Positions 24,678 to 34,144 of a DNA stretch of 64,000 bases are shown piece after piece. Position numbers and translations under genes: made by a program. The DNA comes from an uncultured Peptostreptococcaceae bacterium. Its GTDB lineage: Bacteria; Bacillota; Clostridia; Peptostreptococcales; Anaerovoracaceae. The notes beneath the pieces were generated by a model. It worked only from the letters and a program-made list of their open reading frames with translations, did no database searches and was not told the DNA's origin. The stretch lies in NCBI GenBank assembly GCA_910588185.1, contig CAJUQR010000003.1:156358-220357 (forward strand), in the 5' to 3' direction. Numbering within the stretch: position 1 is the first letter of the stretch; the number at the start of each line of letters is the position of its first letter.

Positions 24678-25136
24678 ATGGCATATAAAGCGATAAGAAG
24701 TAGAAAATGTGTGGAATCTCTTGAACTTGTCAATGAAAATGGCGAAGTAGAAAAAATTATTCAAGTTGAGATAACTACAGGTAAGCTGGCAGATAGTCTA
24801 AGCCGTAAATATGTAGAACTTATCAGAGCTCAGAGAGAGATGAAACAGCTATCAAATGATACAGATAAAAAGACGGAAAAGATGGTTGAAACATATGAGC
24901 ATATCGGAACAATTGTCCTTGAGATGATGGAGATTGTATTCGGCGAGAAGAATACAAAAGAAATTATGAGTTTTTATGAGAATGATTATGTTGAAATTAT
25001 ACAGCAGGTAATGCCGTTTATTATAAACATAATATTGCCGGAGGTACGCAGCATAGCACAGGAAAATAAAGCTAAGATTTTAGAACAGTATAATCGAAAG
25101 AACAGAAGAAGTGTTGGAAGAGGAATGAGGTCATAA
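24678..25136 (+). CDS. Tail assembly chaperone (gpG-like)
   Basis: A 152-aa helical, acidic protein in the conserved position between tail tube and tape measure. It ends with a basic Arg-rich tail (RKNRRSVGRGMRS). These chaperones coat the tape measure protein during tail polymerisation. It is followed after one base by the second chaperone gene as a separate ORF. No clear slippery heptamer was seen, so a G/GT-type frameshift is not supported. Confidence 0.72.
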   Translation: MAYKAIRSRKCVESLELVNENGEVEKIIQVEITTGKLADSLSRKYVELIRAQREMKQLSNDTDKKTEKMVETYEHIGTIVLEMMEIVFGEKNTKEIMSFYENDYVEIIQQVMPFIINIILPEVRSIAQENKAKILEQYNRKNRRSVGRGMRS

Positions 25137-25137
25137 A

Positions 25138-25734
25138 ATGAAATTTTTGACGGATTACCATGATAATATTGTGAATTTTGATGGTCTGGAATTTGAGGTA
25201 AATCCGGCGTTTGACATTATACTGGAAATCAGGCAGTTATTTGAAGAAGAAGAGCTTAATGAAAGGGATAAAATAACTCAGGCATTGAAAATGCTTGTTG
25301 TTAATGGCAATGTGGATAAGCTGAATATTAAAGAACAAGGTAATCTTTTGAACACTATATATAAAGACTGTGTGAAAATACAAAGCAAGCCACATATTAA
25401 AAAGACATTGCCGACAGTAGATTTTGATTATGACGGAGAGTATATTTATTCGTCATTTATGCTGGATTACGGGATAGACCTTATAGAACATCAAGGTATA
25501 CTTCCTTGGAAAAAGTTTATTGCTCTTTTTCAAGGATTATCAAGCAAAACAAAAATACGAGAAGTTATGCGTATAAGGAATATGGAAATTCCGGTGTACA
25601 ACGGTAAAAATGGTAAAGAGATAAGAGAAATTCAAGAGTTAAAGAGTTTTTATGCACTCCCAGTTCGAGGAGGCGGCGGTAAGAATGGATTAGATGCGTT
25701 GTTTTTTGCTCTGGAAAAAATGGCGAGCAATTGA
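25138..25734 (+). CDS. Bacteriophage Gp15-family tail chaperone
   Basis: A 198-aa protein matching the Gp15 family found just before tape measure genes in Gram-positive siphophages. Features are the opening FLTDYHDNIVNFDGLEFEVNPAFDIIL, seen as consecutive parts, and the late GGGGKNGLDALFFALEKM. It probably takes the place of the frameshifted T extension of the chaperone pair. ATG 25138 lies one base after the preceding stop, so it is translationally coupled. Confidence 0.78.
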   Translation: MKFLTDYHDNIVNFDGLEFEVNPAFDIILEIRQLFEEEELNERDKITQALKMLVVNGNVDKLNIKEQGNLLNTIYKDCVKIQSKPHIKKTLPTVDFDYDGEYIYSSFMLDYGIDLIEHQGILPWKKFIALFQGLSSKTKIREVMRIRNMEIPVYNGKNGKEIREIQELKSFYALPVRGGGGKNGLDALFFALEKMASN

Positions 25735-25753
25735 GGTGAGGATGTGATTAAAT

Positions 25754-28249
25754 ATGGCGGATAACACGGGAAAAGTAGAATATTCACTTAGAGTGAATAA
25801 TGAGAACATTGAGTCTGATCTTGAGGAAGTCAACAAAAAGGTTGAAGAAGCTGCTGAAAGATCGGCTGATGCGATCATAAAGATAGAAAAAGATAAAACC
25901 ATTATGCTGAATGAGGAGTCTGATAAAGTTGTAAAAAATACTGAAAAGGCGGCAGCCGATGTTTCGGACGCATGGAAAGGCGCGGCCAAGGAGTCTAAGG
26001 CTGCAATGTCAGATATTGCCGGAGATAAAAGGATAGAGATAGTTGTTGAAGTAAATACTAAAGAGGCAGAAGCAAGTATCGATAAAATTATTAAAGACAA
26101 AGATATAGAAGTTGATGTTAAAGCAAATGTTAAAGAGGCGAAAGCGGATATAGCCAGCTTGGAAGACGCAGGAAAAGAAGCCTCTGGTAAAATAGGTTCA
26201 GATTTTGGTACAGTATTAAAAAATATTGGAAACACATCAAAGAATATGTTTTCAGATATGGTTACAAGCTCTGCACCGTTTGGAGATAAGATAGATGGAT
26301 TGGCTACCGGATTATCTGGAGCAGGTACTAAAGTTTTAGGATTAGGAAAAGCCTTTATCAGCGTTGGCGCTGACGGCGTCAGGGTAGCAGATGATGTTAG
26401 AAAAGCGATGAATAATCTTGCAGCATCTACTGGTCTTGGTTCTGAAGAAATAGAACGGTATCAAGGTGTATTAGAAGATATATATGCCAATAATTATGGA
26501 GAAAGTTTTGACGATATTGCAGGAGCATTAGGAACGATAAGAGAACAAATGGGTCCTGTAATAGATTCTTGGGATGATGAGCAGCTGCAAAACTTTACAG
26601 AATCTGCTTTTGCTTTGAGAGACACATTTGAATATGATATTGCTGACTCTGTTGAAGCTGCCAATACTCTTATGGAGCAGTTTGGTATAGATGGACAAGA
26701 TGCATTTAATCTCATAACAGTAGGGGCACAAGAAAGTTCCAAATCTTCAGCTGAGCTGCTTGGCAGTATAAATGAGTACTCAGGCTATTTTGGAAAGCTC
26801 GGGATGGATGCAGATGATATGTTTAAGATATTTGAAAAAGGCTCTGAAACTGGAGCCTTTAGTCTTGATCAGATCGGCAATTCAATGAAAGAACTGTCAA
26901 CAAGAGTTACCAATGGTTCTGATGCTGCAAAACAGGGGTTTGAACTTATCGGGCTCAATGCAGATGAAATGGCAGAGAAATTTGCGGCAGGAGGAGATTC
27001 GGCAAAAGAAGCTTTTGATGAAACTATTGATGCTTTGGCAAACTTGGAAGACCCACTTGAACAAAATCAAGCAGGAGTTGATTTGTTTGGAAGCATGTGG
27101 GAAGAGCTTGGTTCAAATGCAGTGGATGCTTTGGCAGGTATAGAAGACGGCTCGTACGCTGTAGGAGATGAACTGGAAAAACTTAAGGATATAAAATACG
27201 ATGACCTTGCTTCTATGTTTGAAACTTTAAGCAGGGCTGTAGACGTTGCATTAGTTCCGCTTGGAGAAGCGTTGATGCCAATACTTTTAACATTGATTGA
27301 AACAGTATTGCCTATCATAACGGAACTTCTTACGCCGCTTATTGAGCTTGTCAGTGCATTTCTTGAACCGATAATGGAGTTAATAAATTCAGCGCTACAG
27401 CCTCTTATAGATATGTTTACGTGGCTCATGGACGAGATTTTAACTCCGCTTATTGAGCTTTTACAAACTGTACTTCTGCCTGTATTTGAATCTGTTATGG
27501 AGATAATATCTGGCATAGTAAGCGGAAGTATTGGCAGGGTAATTGAGATTTTTGAAAATCTTATTGGTTTTATAGTTGATATTTTTACCGGCGACTGGGA
27601 AGGCGCATGGGAACATGTGAAGGAAATATTCAGAACTTTGATTCCTGGTATAGATGATGCTATTGCAGGAATAAAACAAACATTTTCCGGAATAATCGAT
27701 TTTATTACAGGAATATTTACAGGGGACTGGGAAAAAGCTTGGAATGGCGTAAAAGATATTTTTGGCGGCATTTGGGAAGCGATGAAAGGTATATTCAAAA
27801 CGCCTGTAAACTGGATTATTGACGGAATAAATATTTTCATAAGAGGTTTAAATAAAATAAAAATACCGGATTGGTCGCCGGTTTTGCCCGGAAAGGGATT
27901 TAACATAAAAGAGATACCAAGGCTAAAGATAGGTATGGATTATATACCTGTAGATGATTTTCCGGCTCTGCTGCATGCAGGAGAAATGGTCTTGAATAAA
28001 AGTGATGCAGAAACACTGAGGTCTGTAGGAGGAGTAAGTGAAATAGAAAAATTATTGTCATATTCAGGTAAACAAGCAGATATATCAAAAGGCTTACAAA
28101 TATACAGCGGAAAAACTGAAGATGAAACAAAAACTTACACGTTTAACTCTATTATTGAGATGGATGCAAAAGAAGTTGCAAAGGCAACCAGCGTATATAC
28201 TGACAACGAATTATCTAAAATTGAAGCGATGTCAAAGAGAGGAGTATAA
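25754..28249 (+). CDS. Tail tape measure protein
   Basis: An 831-aa protein whose length sets tail length. The N-terminal 150 residues are charged coiled coil (EEVNKKVEEAAERSADA). A PhageMin_Tail/TP901 core follows at about 200-450 (NNLAASTGLGSEEIERYQGVLEDIY, split). Hydrophobic helices (about 490-640) contain two repeats of an IVDIFTGDWEGAW / FITGIFTGDWEKAW unit. By the usual 0.15 nm per residue rule the tail would be about 125 nm, a family-based estimate. The intact full-length ORF argues the tail is still functional. Confidence 0.93.
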   Translation: MADNTGKVEYSLRVNNENIESDLEEVNKKVEEAAERSADAIIKIEKDKTIMLNEESDKVVKNTEKAAADVSDAWKGAAKESKAAMSDIAGDKRIEIVVEVNTKEAEASIDKIIKDKDIEVDVKANVKEAKADIASLEDAGKEASGKIGSDFGTVLKNIGNTSKNMFSDMVTSSAPFGDKIDGLATGLSGAGTKVLGLGKAFISVGADGVRVADDVRKAMNNLAASTGLGSEEIERYQGVLEDIYANNYGESFDDIAGALGTIREQMGPVIDSWDDEQLQNFTESAFALRDTFEYDIADSVEAANTLMEQFGIDGQDAFNLITVGAQESSKSSAELLGSINEYSGYFGKLGMDADDMFKIFEKGSETGAFSLDQIGNSMKELSTRVTNGSDAAKQGFELIGLNADEMAEKFAAGGDSAKEAFDETIDALANLEDPLEQNQAGVDLFGSMWEELGSNAVDALAGIEDGSYAVGDELEKLKDIKYDDLASMFETLSRAVDVALVPLGEALMPILLTLIETVLPIITELLTPLIELVSAFLEPIMELINSALQPLIDMFTWLMDEILTPLIELLQTVLLPVFESVMEIISGIVSGSIGRVIEIFENLIGFIVDIFTGDWEGAWEHVKEIFRTLIPGIDDAIAGIKQTFSGIIDFITGIFTGDWEKAWNGVKDIFGGIWEAMKGIFKTPVNWIIDGINIFIRGLNKIKIPDWSPVLPGKGFNIKEIPRLKIGMDYIPVDDFPALLHAGEMVLNKSDAETLRSVGGVSEIEKLLSYSGKQADISKGLQIYSGKTEDETKTYTFNSIIEMDAKEVAKATSVYTDNELSKIEAMSKRGV

Positions 28250-28252
28250 GAT

Positions 28253-28900
28253 ATGGGAATTAAATTTGATGATATTAGTGATGAGAGCCTTGGATTAAAG
28301 CTTATTAGCGTAAATATGGGTTCTCCGGAACCTGCACTTATAAAGACGGAAGTACCTGGCAGTAATGGTGTTCTTGATCAGTCAGAAGCAATAGCAGGAT
28401 TTGTTACATATCTGGAAAGAGAGTTTGAGTTGATTTATACTCTTATGGCTAATGGTGAGGAGGAATATGCATCTAAGATAAGTAAAATAAAAAATGCGTT
28501 GCATGGAAAAAAACGAAAAATTATATTATCATCTGATCCGAATTTTTATTATGATTCCAGATGTATAGTAGAAGAAGCGCCGGAAAGCAGTGTCTTTGCT
28601 GAAATTACTGTAAACGGTACAGCATATCCGTATAAATATAAAACTTCAGATACTGTTATAACGCATAATGTCATAAATGAGGCCGGTATAGTATGTAATA
28701 ACTTAAGTATGCCGATAGTGCCTACTATGGAGGTATCTAATGTGACTACACCTCTTAATATTGCTTTTAAAGATAAGATGGTTACTTTTTCAGAAGGCGG
28801 TATATATACGCCTGATTTTGTATTTATGGAAGGAGAAAATGAACTTCAGATAACGGGTAATGGCACTATCAAGATAACTTATAGGGAAGGGAGTTTATAA
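28253..28900 (+). CDS. Distal tail protein (Dit)
   Basis: A 215-aa protein of the siphovirus distal tail (Sipho_tail) family, the hexameric hub between tube and baseplate. The opening SLGLKLISVNMGSPEP...VPGSNGVLDQSEAIAGFVTY and middle KIKNALHGKKRKIILSSD (in separate parts) fit the family. It starts 3 bases after the tape measure stop and overlaps the next gene (TAATG). Confidence 0.88.
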   Translation: MGIKFDDISDESLGLKLISVNMGSPEPALIKTEVPGSNGVLDQSEAIAGFVTYLEREFELIYTLMANGEEEYASKISKIKNALHGKKRKIILSSDPNFYYDSRCIVEEAPESSVFAEITVNGTAYPYKYKTSDTVITHNVINEAGIVCNNLSMPIVPTMEVSNVTTPLNIAFKDKMVTFSEGGIYTPDFVFMEGENELQITGNGTIKITYREGSL

Positions 28901-30519
28901 TGTATAAGATATTTTCTGACGGTTATATAGTATATCATCCCATGCTTCCTGAAAGTATAATAATATCAGGGAAACTGGATCTTGAAGTCAATAAGGCAGG
29001 CACTCTTACGTTTACAATACCAGAAAGCAATCCACATTACGGCATGATAGAACTAATGAAGTCAATAGTAGAGCTTTATGATGATGATAGGCTCATTTTC
29101 AGAGGCCGTCCTTATGCGCCAAGTAGAAATTTATATAAAGACAATGAGATTGTTTGTGAAGGAGAATTGGCGTTCTTCAATGATACATATCAAGAACCGT
29201 TTGAATATTATGGTACAGTTAATGATTTATTTACAAAAGCTGTTAACTATCATAATTCACAGGTCCCTGAACAAAAACAATTTAAAGTAGGTATGGTCAA
29301 TGTAACAAATAACACTATTGAAGGTTACATAACAAGGTCGTCTGTAGATTATCAGAATACATGGCAGTTTATTGAAGACAATTTTCTTGAACCTCTTGGA
29401 GGTTATCTTTATTTGAGACATGAAGAAGATGGAACCTATATAGATTATTTGTCTGACTTGAATTTTCCATCGGGACAATCAGTACAACAGTGTTTAAATC
29501 TGGTAGAGGTATCGGAAGAAGTAACAGCAGATGAACTGGCAACTGTAATAGTGCCGCTCGGAGCAAAACTTACAGATGATGAAGGCAACGAGACCGATAA
29601 GTATACTACTGTTGAGAGTGTTAATGCAGGAAAGATATATGTTTCAGACTTAAAAGGAATAGAAGAGTATGGATATATAGTAAAAATTACAAATCATAAT
29701 GATATAACGGATCCAATCAATTTAAAAAAAGCAGGTGAGGCTGATTTGGCAGCGTCTATGGGAGTTACAACAACAATAGATTTAAGTGCCGCAGATTTAT
29801 CTAAAGCAGGATATAATGTGAGTCCGTTTTCCTTTGGCACATATGTTCCGGTGAAAATAAAAAATTTAGGTGTAGACAAGAGTATGCTCATTAAAAAATT
29901 GTCTATTGATTTATTAAATCCACAGTCTAGCAATATAAGTGTAGGCGACAGTATAAAATCTTTTACAGCTAAATCACTGAATACTAATAAGACAATTGGG
30001 ATTATTCAAAATAACCTAGCCCATGAAAAAGTAATTGTTAATCAGACCATTAGCCAGATACAAAAAGAGATGATGTCCAGCCTTGAACAGACAGAAGAAT
30101 ATATACTTTCGACTGTAACAGAAGGATATTTTTCTAAAGAACAGACAGAAGAGTTATTGTCTCAGATGTCAACACAAATAGAGCAAAATGCCGGAGCCAT
30201 AGAGATAAGATTCGAGCAATTACAAAAAGAAGTGACAGAGGTAGGTGATACTATTGTTGCGCAAAACCAATTTATTAGGTTGGAAAATGGAGAGGTCATA
30301 ATCGGAAAGTCTGACTCTCCTATAGTATCTGTATATACTAATAATGCTTTAGAGTTTAGATATAATGGCGTGACCGTTGCAAAATTTACAAATGAAGTTT
30401 TAGAGGTTAGAAACATTAATATTGAAAATCAGCTTAAATTACATAATAGATGGGCCTTTCGCAGAGGCGAATATCAGGCAGGTAAGGGACATAACCTTAA
30501 TGTGGTTTGGCTGGGATAG
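28900..30519 (+). CDS. Tail-associated protein / prophage tail endopeptidase (Tal)
   Basis: A 539-aa protein. The N-terminal ~380 residues form the gp27-like baseplate domain of prophage tail proteins (MLPESIIISGKLDLEVNKAGTL; RPYAPSRNLYKDNEIVCEG). A long helical and coiled segment (about 385-450) and a short beta-rich C-terminal part follow, which probably attaches the fibre. It forms the tail tip beneath Dit. It ends just upstream of the fibre gene. Confidence 0.82.
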   Translation: MYKIFSDGYIVYHPMLPESIIISGKLDLEVNKAGTLTFTIPESNPHYGMIELMKSIVELYDDDRLIFRGRPYAPSRNLYKDNEIVCEGELAFFNDTYQEPFEYYGTVNDLFTKAVNYHNSQVPEQKQFKVGMVNVTNNTIEGYITRSSVDYQNTWQFIEDNFLEPLGGYLYLRHEEDGTYIDYLSDLNFPSGQSVQQCLNLVEVSEEVTADELATVIVPLGAKLTDDEGNETDKYTTVESVNAGKIYVSDLKGIEEYGYIVKITNHNDITDPINLKKAGEADLAASMGVTTTIDLSAADLSKAGYNVSPFSFGTYVPVKIKNLGVDKSMLIKKLSIDLLNPQSSNISVGDSIKSFTAKSLNTNKTIGIIQNNLAHEKVIVNQTISQIQKEMMSSLEQTEEYILSTVTEGYFSKEQTEELLSQMSTQIEQNAGAIEIRFEQLQKEVTEVGDTIVAQNQFIRLENGEVIIGKSDSPIVSVYTNNALEFRYNGVTVAKFTNEVLEVRNINIENQLKLHNRWAFRRGEYQAGKGHNLNVVWLG

Positions 30520-30527
30520 GAGGAATT

Positions 30528-32891
30528 ATGGCATCATATACACAAAATTTTAGCTCAGGCTGGGCTACTTTGATATTGAATGTAAGTGAATCCGGAACGT
30601 CTGCAACGACTAACTCCGGTAAAATTTCATGGTCGCTTCAAGTGAAAATGCTGGCGGCATCGGGCTCGTATAATAATGGCGGTGCCAACATAACGGTTAC
30701 CGTAGGCGGTGTACAGCGTTATAAAGGCAATTCGTTCAGTCTGCAAGGAGTAGGGAAAGGAAGTACAAAGACCATAGCGTCAGGTTCTTTTACACAGTCG
30801 CATAGTGCTGATGGCTCATTGTCTCTCAGCTGTGCGGCAAGCTTTACCTCTGGTGTTGGTCTCGGCAATGCAAGTATCAGTTCAAAAACATTTACTGGTA
30901 CAACAATACCAAGGGCAACACAGCCTGCGTTATCAGCTTCTTCTGTTAATCTTGGCTCATCAGTGACTATAAATACACCGCGTGCTTCGTCAGCATTCAC
31001 ACATAAGCTTTATTATAAAATCGGGTCAGGATCATGGGTATCAATTGCAACAGGAGTAGGGACGTCGTACAGCTGGACTGTACCTAAGTCCATAGCAAGC
31101 AGTTTTCCTAATAACAGCAGCGGCGTGATAGTAATAGCAGCAGATACATACAATGGAAGCACTAAAATCGGCAGTAAGCAAGTTAATTTGACTGTTAAGG
31201 TACCGACAACGGCTGAATTTATGCCAGTCGTCAGTTCCTTAACAGTTAGCGAGTCGGTATCTAAGGTAACTGAAGCATTTGGCAGCAGATATGTACAAGG
31301 ATTGTCACAGTTAAATGTGAAAGCAACGGCAACAGGATCATATAATTCTACGATTAAGTCATATTCTACATCTGTTGACGGCGTTAAGTATAACAGTGCA
31401 GCATTTACATCAAATGTGATTAATAGCGTTGGGACAATTCCTATTACTGTTACCGTAACCGATTCACGTAATAGAACGGCAACCAAGACTATTAATGTTT
31501 CAGTTATTGCATATAGCTTACCGACAATAACGGTAATGTCATACCAGCAATGTAATGCAGATGGTACGGCTAATAATGAAGGGACATCAACTAAAGTAGT
31601 TATATCCGGAAAAGTTGCAAGTGTAGATAGTCAAAACAGCAGAACGTTGATTTTGAAATGGAGGAAGTCAACGGAAACTACATATCAAACGAGAAATTTA
31701 TCAACGTCAGGGTGGGAATTTTCCGTTGAGACTATAATAAATAATACTGCAATTGATGAGACATATGAGTTTGTGGCTGTATTATCGGATAAAATTAAGA
31801 CGGTTGAAAAAGAGATTACTACCGGAACCGTTGCATTATCATTTTTAGCCGGTGGGAATGGTCTAGCAATAGGAAAAGAGGCAGAGAAAGATGGCATTTG
31901 TGATGTTGCATATAAATTGTATGCACCTAATATTTATTTGAACGCATACGGAGTTACTGCTCAGATAGGACCACAAAATTCTACAGCTATACATTTTGCC
32001 AGTCCTGTTCCATTTTATTTTAATAATGATATTATCGTCAATGCGGTATGTCGTCCCCATAGTAACAAATCTAAAAATTTGGGCACAAGTTCTTATAGAT
32101 GGAATTATGTATACGCAAAAGGACTTTCTGCCGCTAATGGAGACGGATTTTGGTGTGCGGATCCAAGCGGAAAAGATACATTGATTATGGGGGTATCGGC
32201 AGCTAATAATTTATGGATTGGGGATGCAACAAACCTTAATAATACCAACATATATGGTTCAAATTTAATAACATTCAGGGCAAATGTGAGTAGCACTGAT
32301 AAGAAGGCTACTATAATACGAATATTTAGAGAGCAAGATAGCGATGCAAGAACTATACTAAGACCTGAAACAAATGGCGGTGCGTATTTAGGTACTACAT
32401 CAGCACGTTGGAATACAGCGTTTTTTACTAATTCAATAACAGCTTCGGATTTAAAGGAAAAAGACGTTATAGAGGATTTTGATTTTAAGGCAGAGGATTT
32501 TATCTTGGGACTTAAACCTATTGCTTATCGCAGAAAAGGCGAGGGTGATGGAGGAAAGAGAATCCATTTAGGATTTGGTGCTCAAGATGTTGCAAAAACT
32601 ATTGATGATTTGGAAATGGGTAATTTGTCTATGGTACAAGCCTCTATTACACAAGAAGAGTCTGTAGAGCGTGAAAATGACAATGGTGAGGTTGAAAACA
32701 TTACAGAAAGAGTTGAAAAGCCTTATGACGGAACTTCTGTTGATGATAGTAAGCTTTCATGGGGTTTAAATTACAATGAGTTAATAGCGCCTATGGTATT
32801 GATGATTCAGAAACAGGAGGAGAGGATTAAAAAACTGGAAGAATATATTGCTAAACTGGGAAATCATGTAGATAAAACAAAGGAAGTATGA
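30528..32891 (+). CDS. Receptor-binding fibre: DUF859 domain with S74 chaperone C-terminus
   Basis: A 787-aa protein and the likely host-range determinant. The N-terminal ~470 residues match the DUF859 siphovirus type (ASYTQNFSSGWATLILNV) with Ser/Thr-rich repeated beta/Ig-like units. The receptor region follows. The C-terminal ~140 residues are a peptidase S74 intramolecular chaperone (ITASDLKEKDVIEDF with the Ser...Lys pair, then HLGFGAQDV) that trimerises and self-cleaves. A coiled coil ends the chain. ATG 30528 behind ATAGGAGGA is preferred to an upstream TTG. No reverse transcriptase or variable repeat was seen. Confidence 0.85.
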   Translation: MASYTQNFSSGWATLILNVSESGTSATTNSGKISWSLQVKMLAASGSYNNGGANITVTVGGVQRYKGNSFSLQGVGKGSTKTIASGSFTQSHSADGSLSLSCAASFTSGVGLGNASISSKTFTGTTIPRATQPALSASSVNLGSSVTINTPRASSAFTHKLYYKIGSGSWVSIATGVGTSYSWTVPKSIASSFPNNSSGVIVIAADTYNGSTKIGSKQVNLTVKVPTTAEFMPVVSSLTVSESVSKVTEAFGSRYVQGLSQLNVKATATGSYNSTIKSYSTSVDGVKYNSAAFTSNVINSVGTIPITVTVTDSRNRTATKTINVSVIAYSLPTITVMSYQQCNADGTANNEGTSTKVVISGKVASVDSQNSRTLILKWRKSTETTYQTRNLSTSGWEFSVETIINNTAIDETYEFVAVLSDKIKTVEKEITTGTVALSFLAGGNGLAIGKEAEKDGICDVAYKLYAPNIYLNAYGVTAQIGPQNSTAIHFASPVPFYFNNDIIVNAVCRPHSNKSKNLGTSSYRWNYVYAKGLSAANGDGFWCADPSGKDTLIMGVSAANNLWIGDATNLNNTNIYGSNLITFRANVSSTDKKATIIRIFREQDSDARTILRPETNGGAYLGTTSARWNTAFFTNSITASDLKEKDVIEDFDFKAEDFILGLKPIAYRRKGEGDGGKRIHLGFGAQDVAKTIDDLEMGNLSMVQASITQEESVERENDNGEVENITERVEKPYDGTSVDDSKLSWGLNYNELIAPMVLMIQKQEERIKKLEEYIAKLGNHVDKTKEV

Positions 32892-32903
32892 TAATATAGA
32901 AAA

Positions 32904-32934
32904 GTCAAGAGGACGAGCGAAAGCGGTTAGCCTT
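32904..32934 (+). promoter_or_regulatory. 5' leader motif of the 25-aa peptide mRNA
   Basis: GTCAAGAGGA followed by a small hairpin and CGGTTAGCCT. A close match in opposite orientation (33085-33122) starts the antisense RNA. A weak promoter TAGATA-N17-TAATAT (32869-32897) lies just upstream. Confidence 0.45.
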
Positions 32935-32978
32935 CCAAGATTCAAAAGGGATTTTGGATTTTAAGGAAGGTGATACAT

Positions 32979-33056
32979 ATGACAGACTATGAATTATTAA
33001 TAATAGTTTTCACTGTTATTACCATTATAGAAGTTGTACGAAAAAACCGCCCATAA
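32979..33056 (+). CDS. 25-aa hydrophobic peptide, putative holin-like type I toxin
   Basis: A tiny ORF with a strong AAGGAAGGTGAT site. The peptide begins MTDYELLIIVF, has one membrane-spanning stretch and ends in charged RKNRP. This layout is that of the small 'putative holin-like toxin' peptides of Firmicute type I toxin-antitoxin loci. Its stop codon lies inside a bidirectional terminator, and a convergent antisense promoter follows at 33126-33154. It sits between the fibre and holin genes. The toxin call is inferred from architecture. Confidence 0.6.
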   Translation: MTDYELLIIVFTVITIIEVVRKNRP

Positions 33057-33081
33057 GCTTGCAACCTTAGGCGGTTTTTAA
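33042..33081. terminator. Shared bidirectional terminator of the peptide mRNA and antisense RNA
   Basis: AAAACCGCC...GGCGGTTTTT, with an 18-base loop and U-runs on both strands. Confidence 0.85.
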
Positions 33082-33120
33082 AAACCCAATAGGTTAACCG
33101 TTTTCAACGGCTTCCTCTTG
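33042..33120 (-). ncRNA. Putative antisense antitoxin RNA
   Basis: The minus-strand promoter TTGATT-N17-TATATT (33126-33154) would start an RNA near 33120 that runs about 80 bases to the shared terminator. It would be complementary to the 3' end of the 25-aa peptide mRNA. No protein is encoded. Confidence 0.55.
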
Positions 33121-33163
33121 ACATCAATATATCATAACAATATATAAAAATCAATAGTTAATT

Positions 33164-33190
33164 AGACCAGTCAAAAGGCTGGTCTTTTGT
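33164..33190 (+). terminator. Terminator before the holin gene
   Basis: AGACCAG-TCAAAAGG-CTGGTCTTTTGTT. Confidence 0.75.
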
Positions 33191-33214
33191 TATATAGAAA
33201 GAGAGGCAAATATT

Positions 33215-33433
33215 ATGAAGAAGAATTTTAAGCAGTGGATTAAGGCGGCAGGTGTAAGGGCGGTTAAAACTATGGCACAAGCAGCTATTGCCATGATTGG
33301 AACTGCAGCAGTAATGGGGGATGTAGATTGGACAATGGTAGGCTCTGCGACAGTGTTGTCGGGAATATTATCAATTTTAATGTCGGTGGCAGGACTACCT
33401 GAGGTAAAAGAAGAGGGGGATATAAATGCTTAG
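33215..33433 (+). CDS. Holin (phage r1t type)
   Basis: A 72-aa protein with two hydrophobic segments (AQAAIAMIGTAAVMG and MVGSATVLSGILSILMSVAG) and a charged N-terminus. It matches holins of the Lactococcus r1t family, ending in the GLPEV motif. It forms lesions in the cell membrane that let the endolysin out or trigger it. It overlaps the endolysin gene by 8 bases. A lysis pair is expected for tailocin release as well as for phage. Confidence 0.85.
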   Translation: MKKNFKQWIKAAGVRAVKTMAQAAIAMIGTAAVMGDVDWTMVGSATVLSGILSILMSVAGLPEVKEEGDINA

Positions 33434-34136
33434 TATTAGACAACGACAGCTTAATCTGTACTATTGCGGCTATTATTACATTGGCAAGATAGATGGCATA
33501 GAAGGACCCCTGATGAGGTCAGCATACGGCAAATTTCAAGAAGCTAAGGGTTTGAAGGTAGATAAAATATACGGACCTAAAACAGATACAATGCTGATTG
33601 AAACCGTTAAAGAATTACAGCGCAAGCTCAATTTTTATGGTGCGAAATTAGATGTTGACGGTTTAATAGGTGATAAAACTATTGCCGCTATTAAAACATT
33701 CCAAAAGGCAAATGGATTGGTTTCTGATGGTATTGCTGGGGTAAAAACAATGGCTAAACTAAATAAATCATCTGTAACATGGGATAATATTAAACATTTT
33801 AAACGTAGCGAATTTAGGTGCCCTTGCGGTAAATGTAGCGGTTATCCTGTTGAACCTGATATGAAGATGGTTCAATTGATGGATAAAATCAGGGAAGCAT
33901 ACGGCAAACCTATAACTATAACATCTGGTGTACGTTGTGATTCATATAACAAAAAAGTTGGTGGCATTAGTGGATCTGAGCATACAAAGGGCAAAGCTGC
34001 TGATTTCTATATCCCAGGTCAAAACGATACAGCCGCCGGTAGAACTGCAGTTGTAAACAAGTCTAAAAAGTTAGGCGCAAAGTATTCATATGCAAATACA
34101 AAAGGCATGGGGAATGCCGTGCATGTAAATGTGTAG
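33426..34136 (+). CDS. Endolysin: peptidoglycan-binding repeats plus M15 peptidase
   Basis: A 236-aa protein. Residues 1-115 hold two PG_binding_1-type repeats (IDGIEGPLMRSAYGKFQEAKGL; VDGLIGDKTIAAIKTFQKANGL in consecutive parts). Residues ~120-236 are a D-Ala-D-Ala-type M15 peptidase with zinc ligands in SEHTKGKAADF and the terminal AVHVNV, and CPCGKC near its start. The domain order (binding first) is the reverse of many endolysins. It has no signal peptide, consistent with export through the holin. Confidence 0.88.
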   Translation: MLSIRQRQLNLYYCGYYYIGKIDGIEGPLMRSAYGKFQEAKGLKVDKIYGPKTDTMLIETVKELQRKLNFYGAKLDVDGLIGDKTIAAIKTFQKANGLVSDGIAGVKTMAKLNKSSVTWDNIKHFKRSEFRCPCGKCSGYPVEPDMKMVQLMDKIREAYGKPITITSGVRCDSYNKKVGGISGSEHTKGKAADFYIPGQNDTAAGRTAVVNKSKKLGAKYSYANTKGMGNAVHVNV

Positions 34137-34144
34137 GTGTCATT

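Noticed and set aside
25100..25140. Programmed frameshift between the two tail chaperone genes
   Set aside because: No recognisable slippery heptamer was found and the second gene has its own ATG directly after the stop.
30528..32891. Diversity-generating retroelement variable region in the fibre gene
   Set aside because: No reverse transcriptase gene or template repeat is present in the window.
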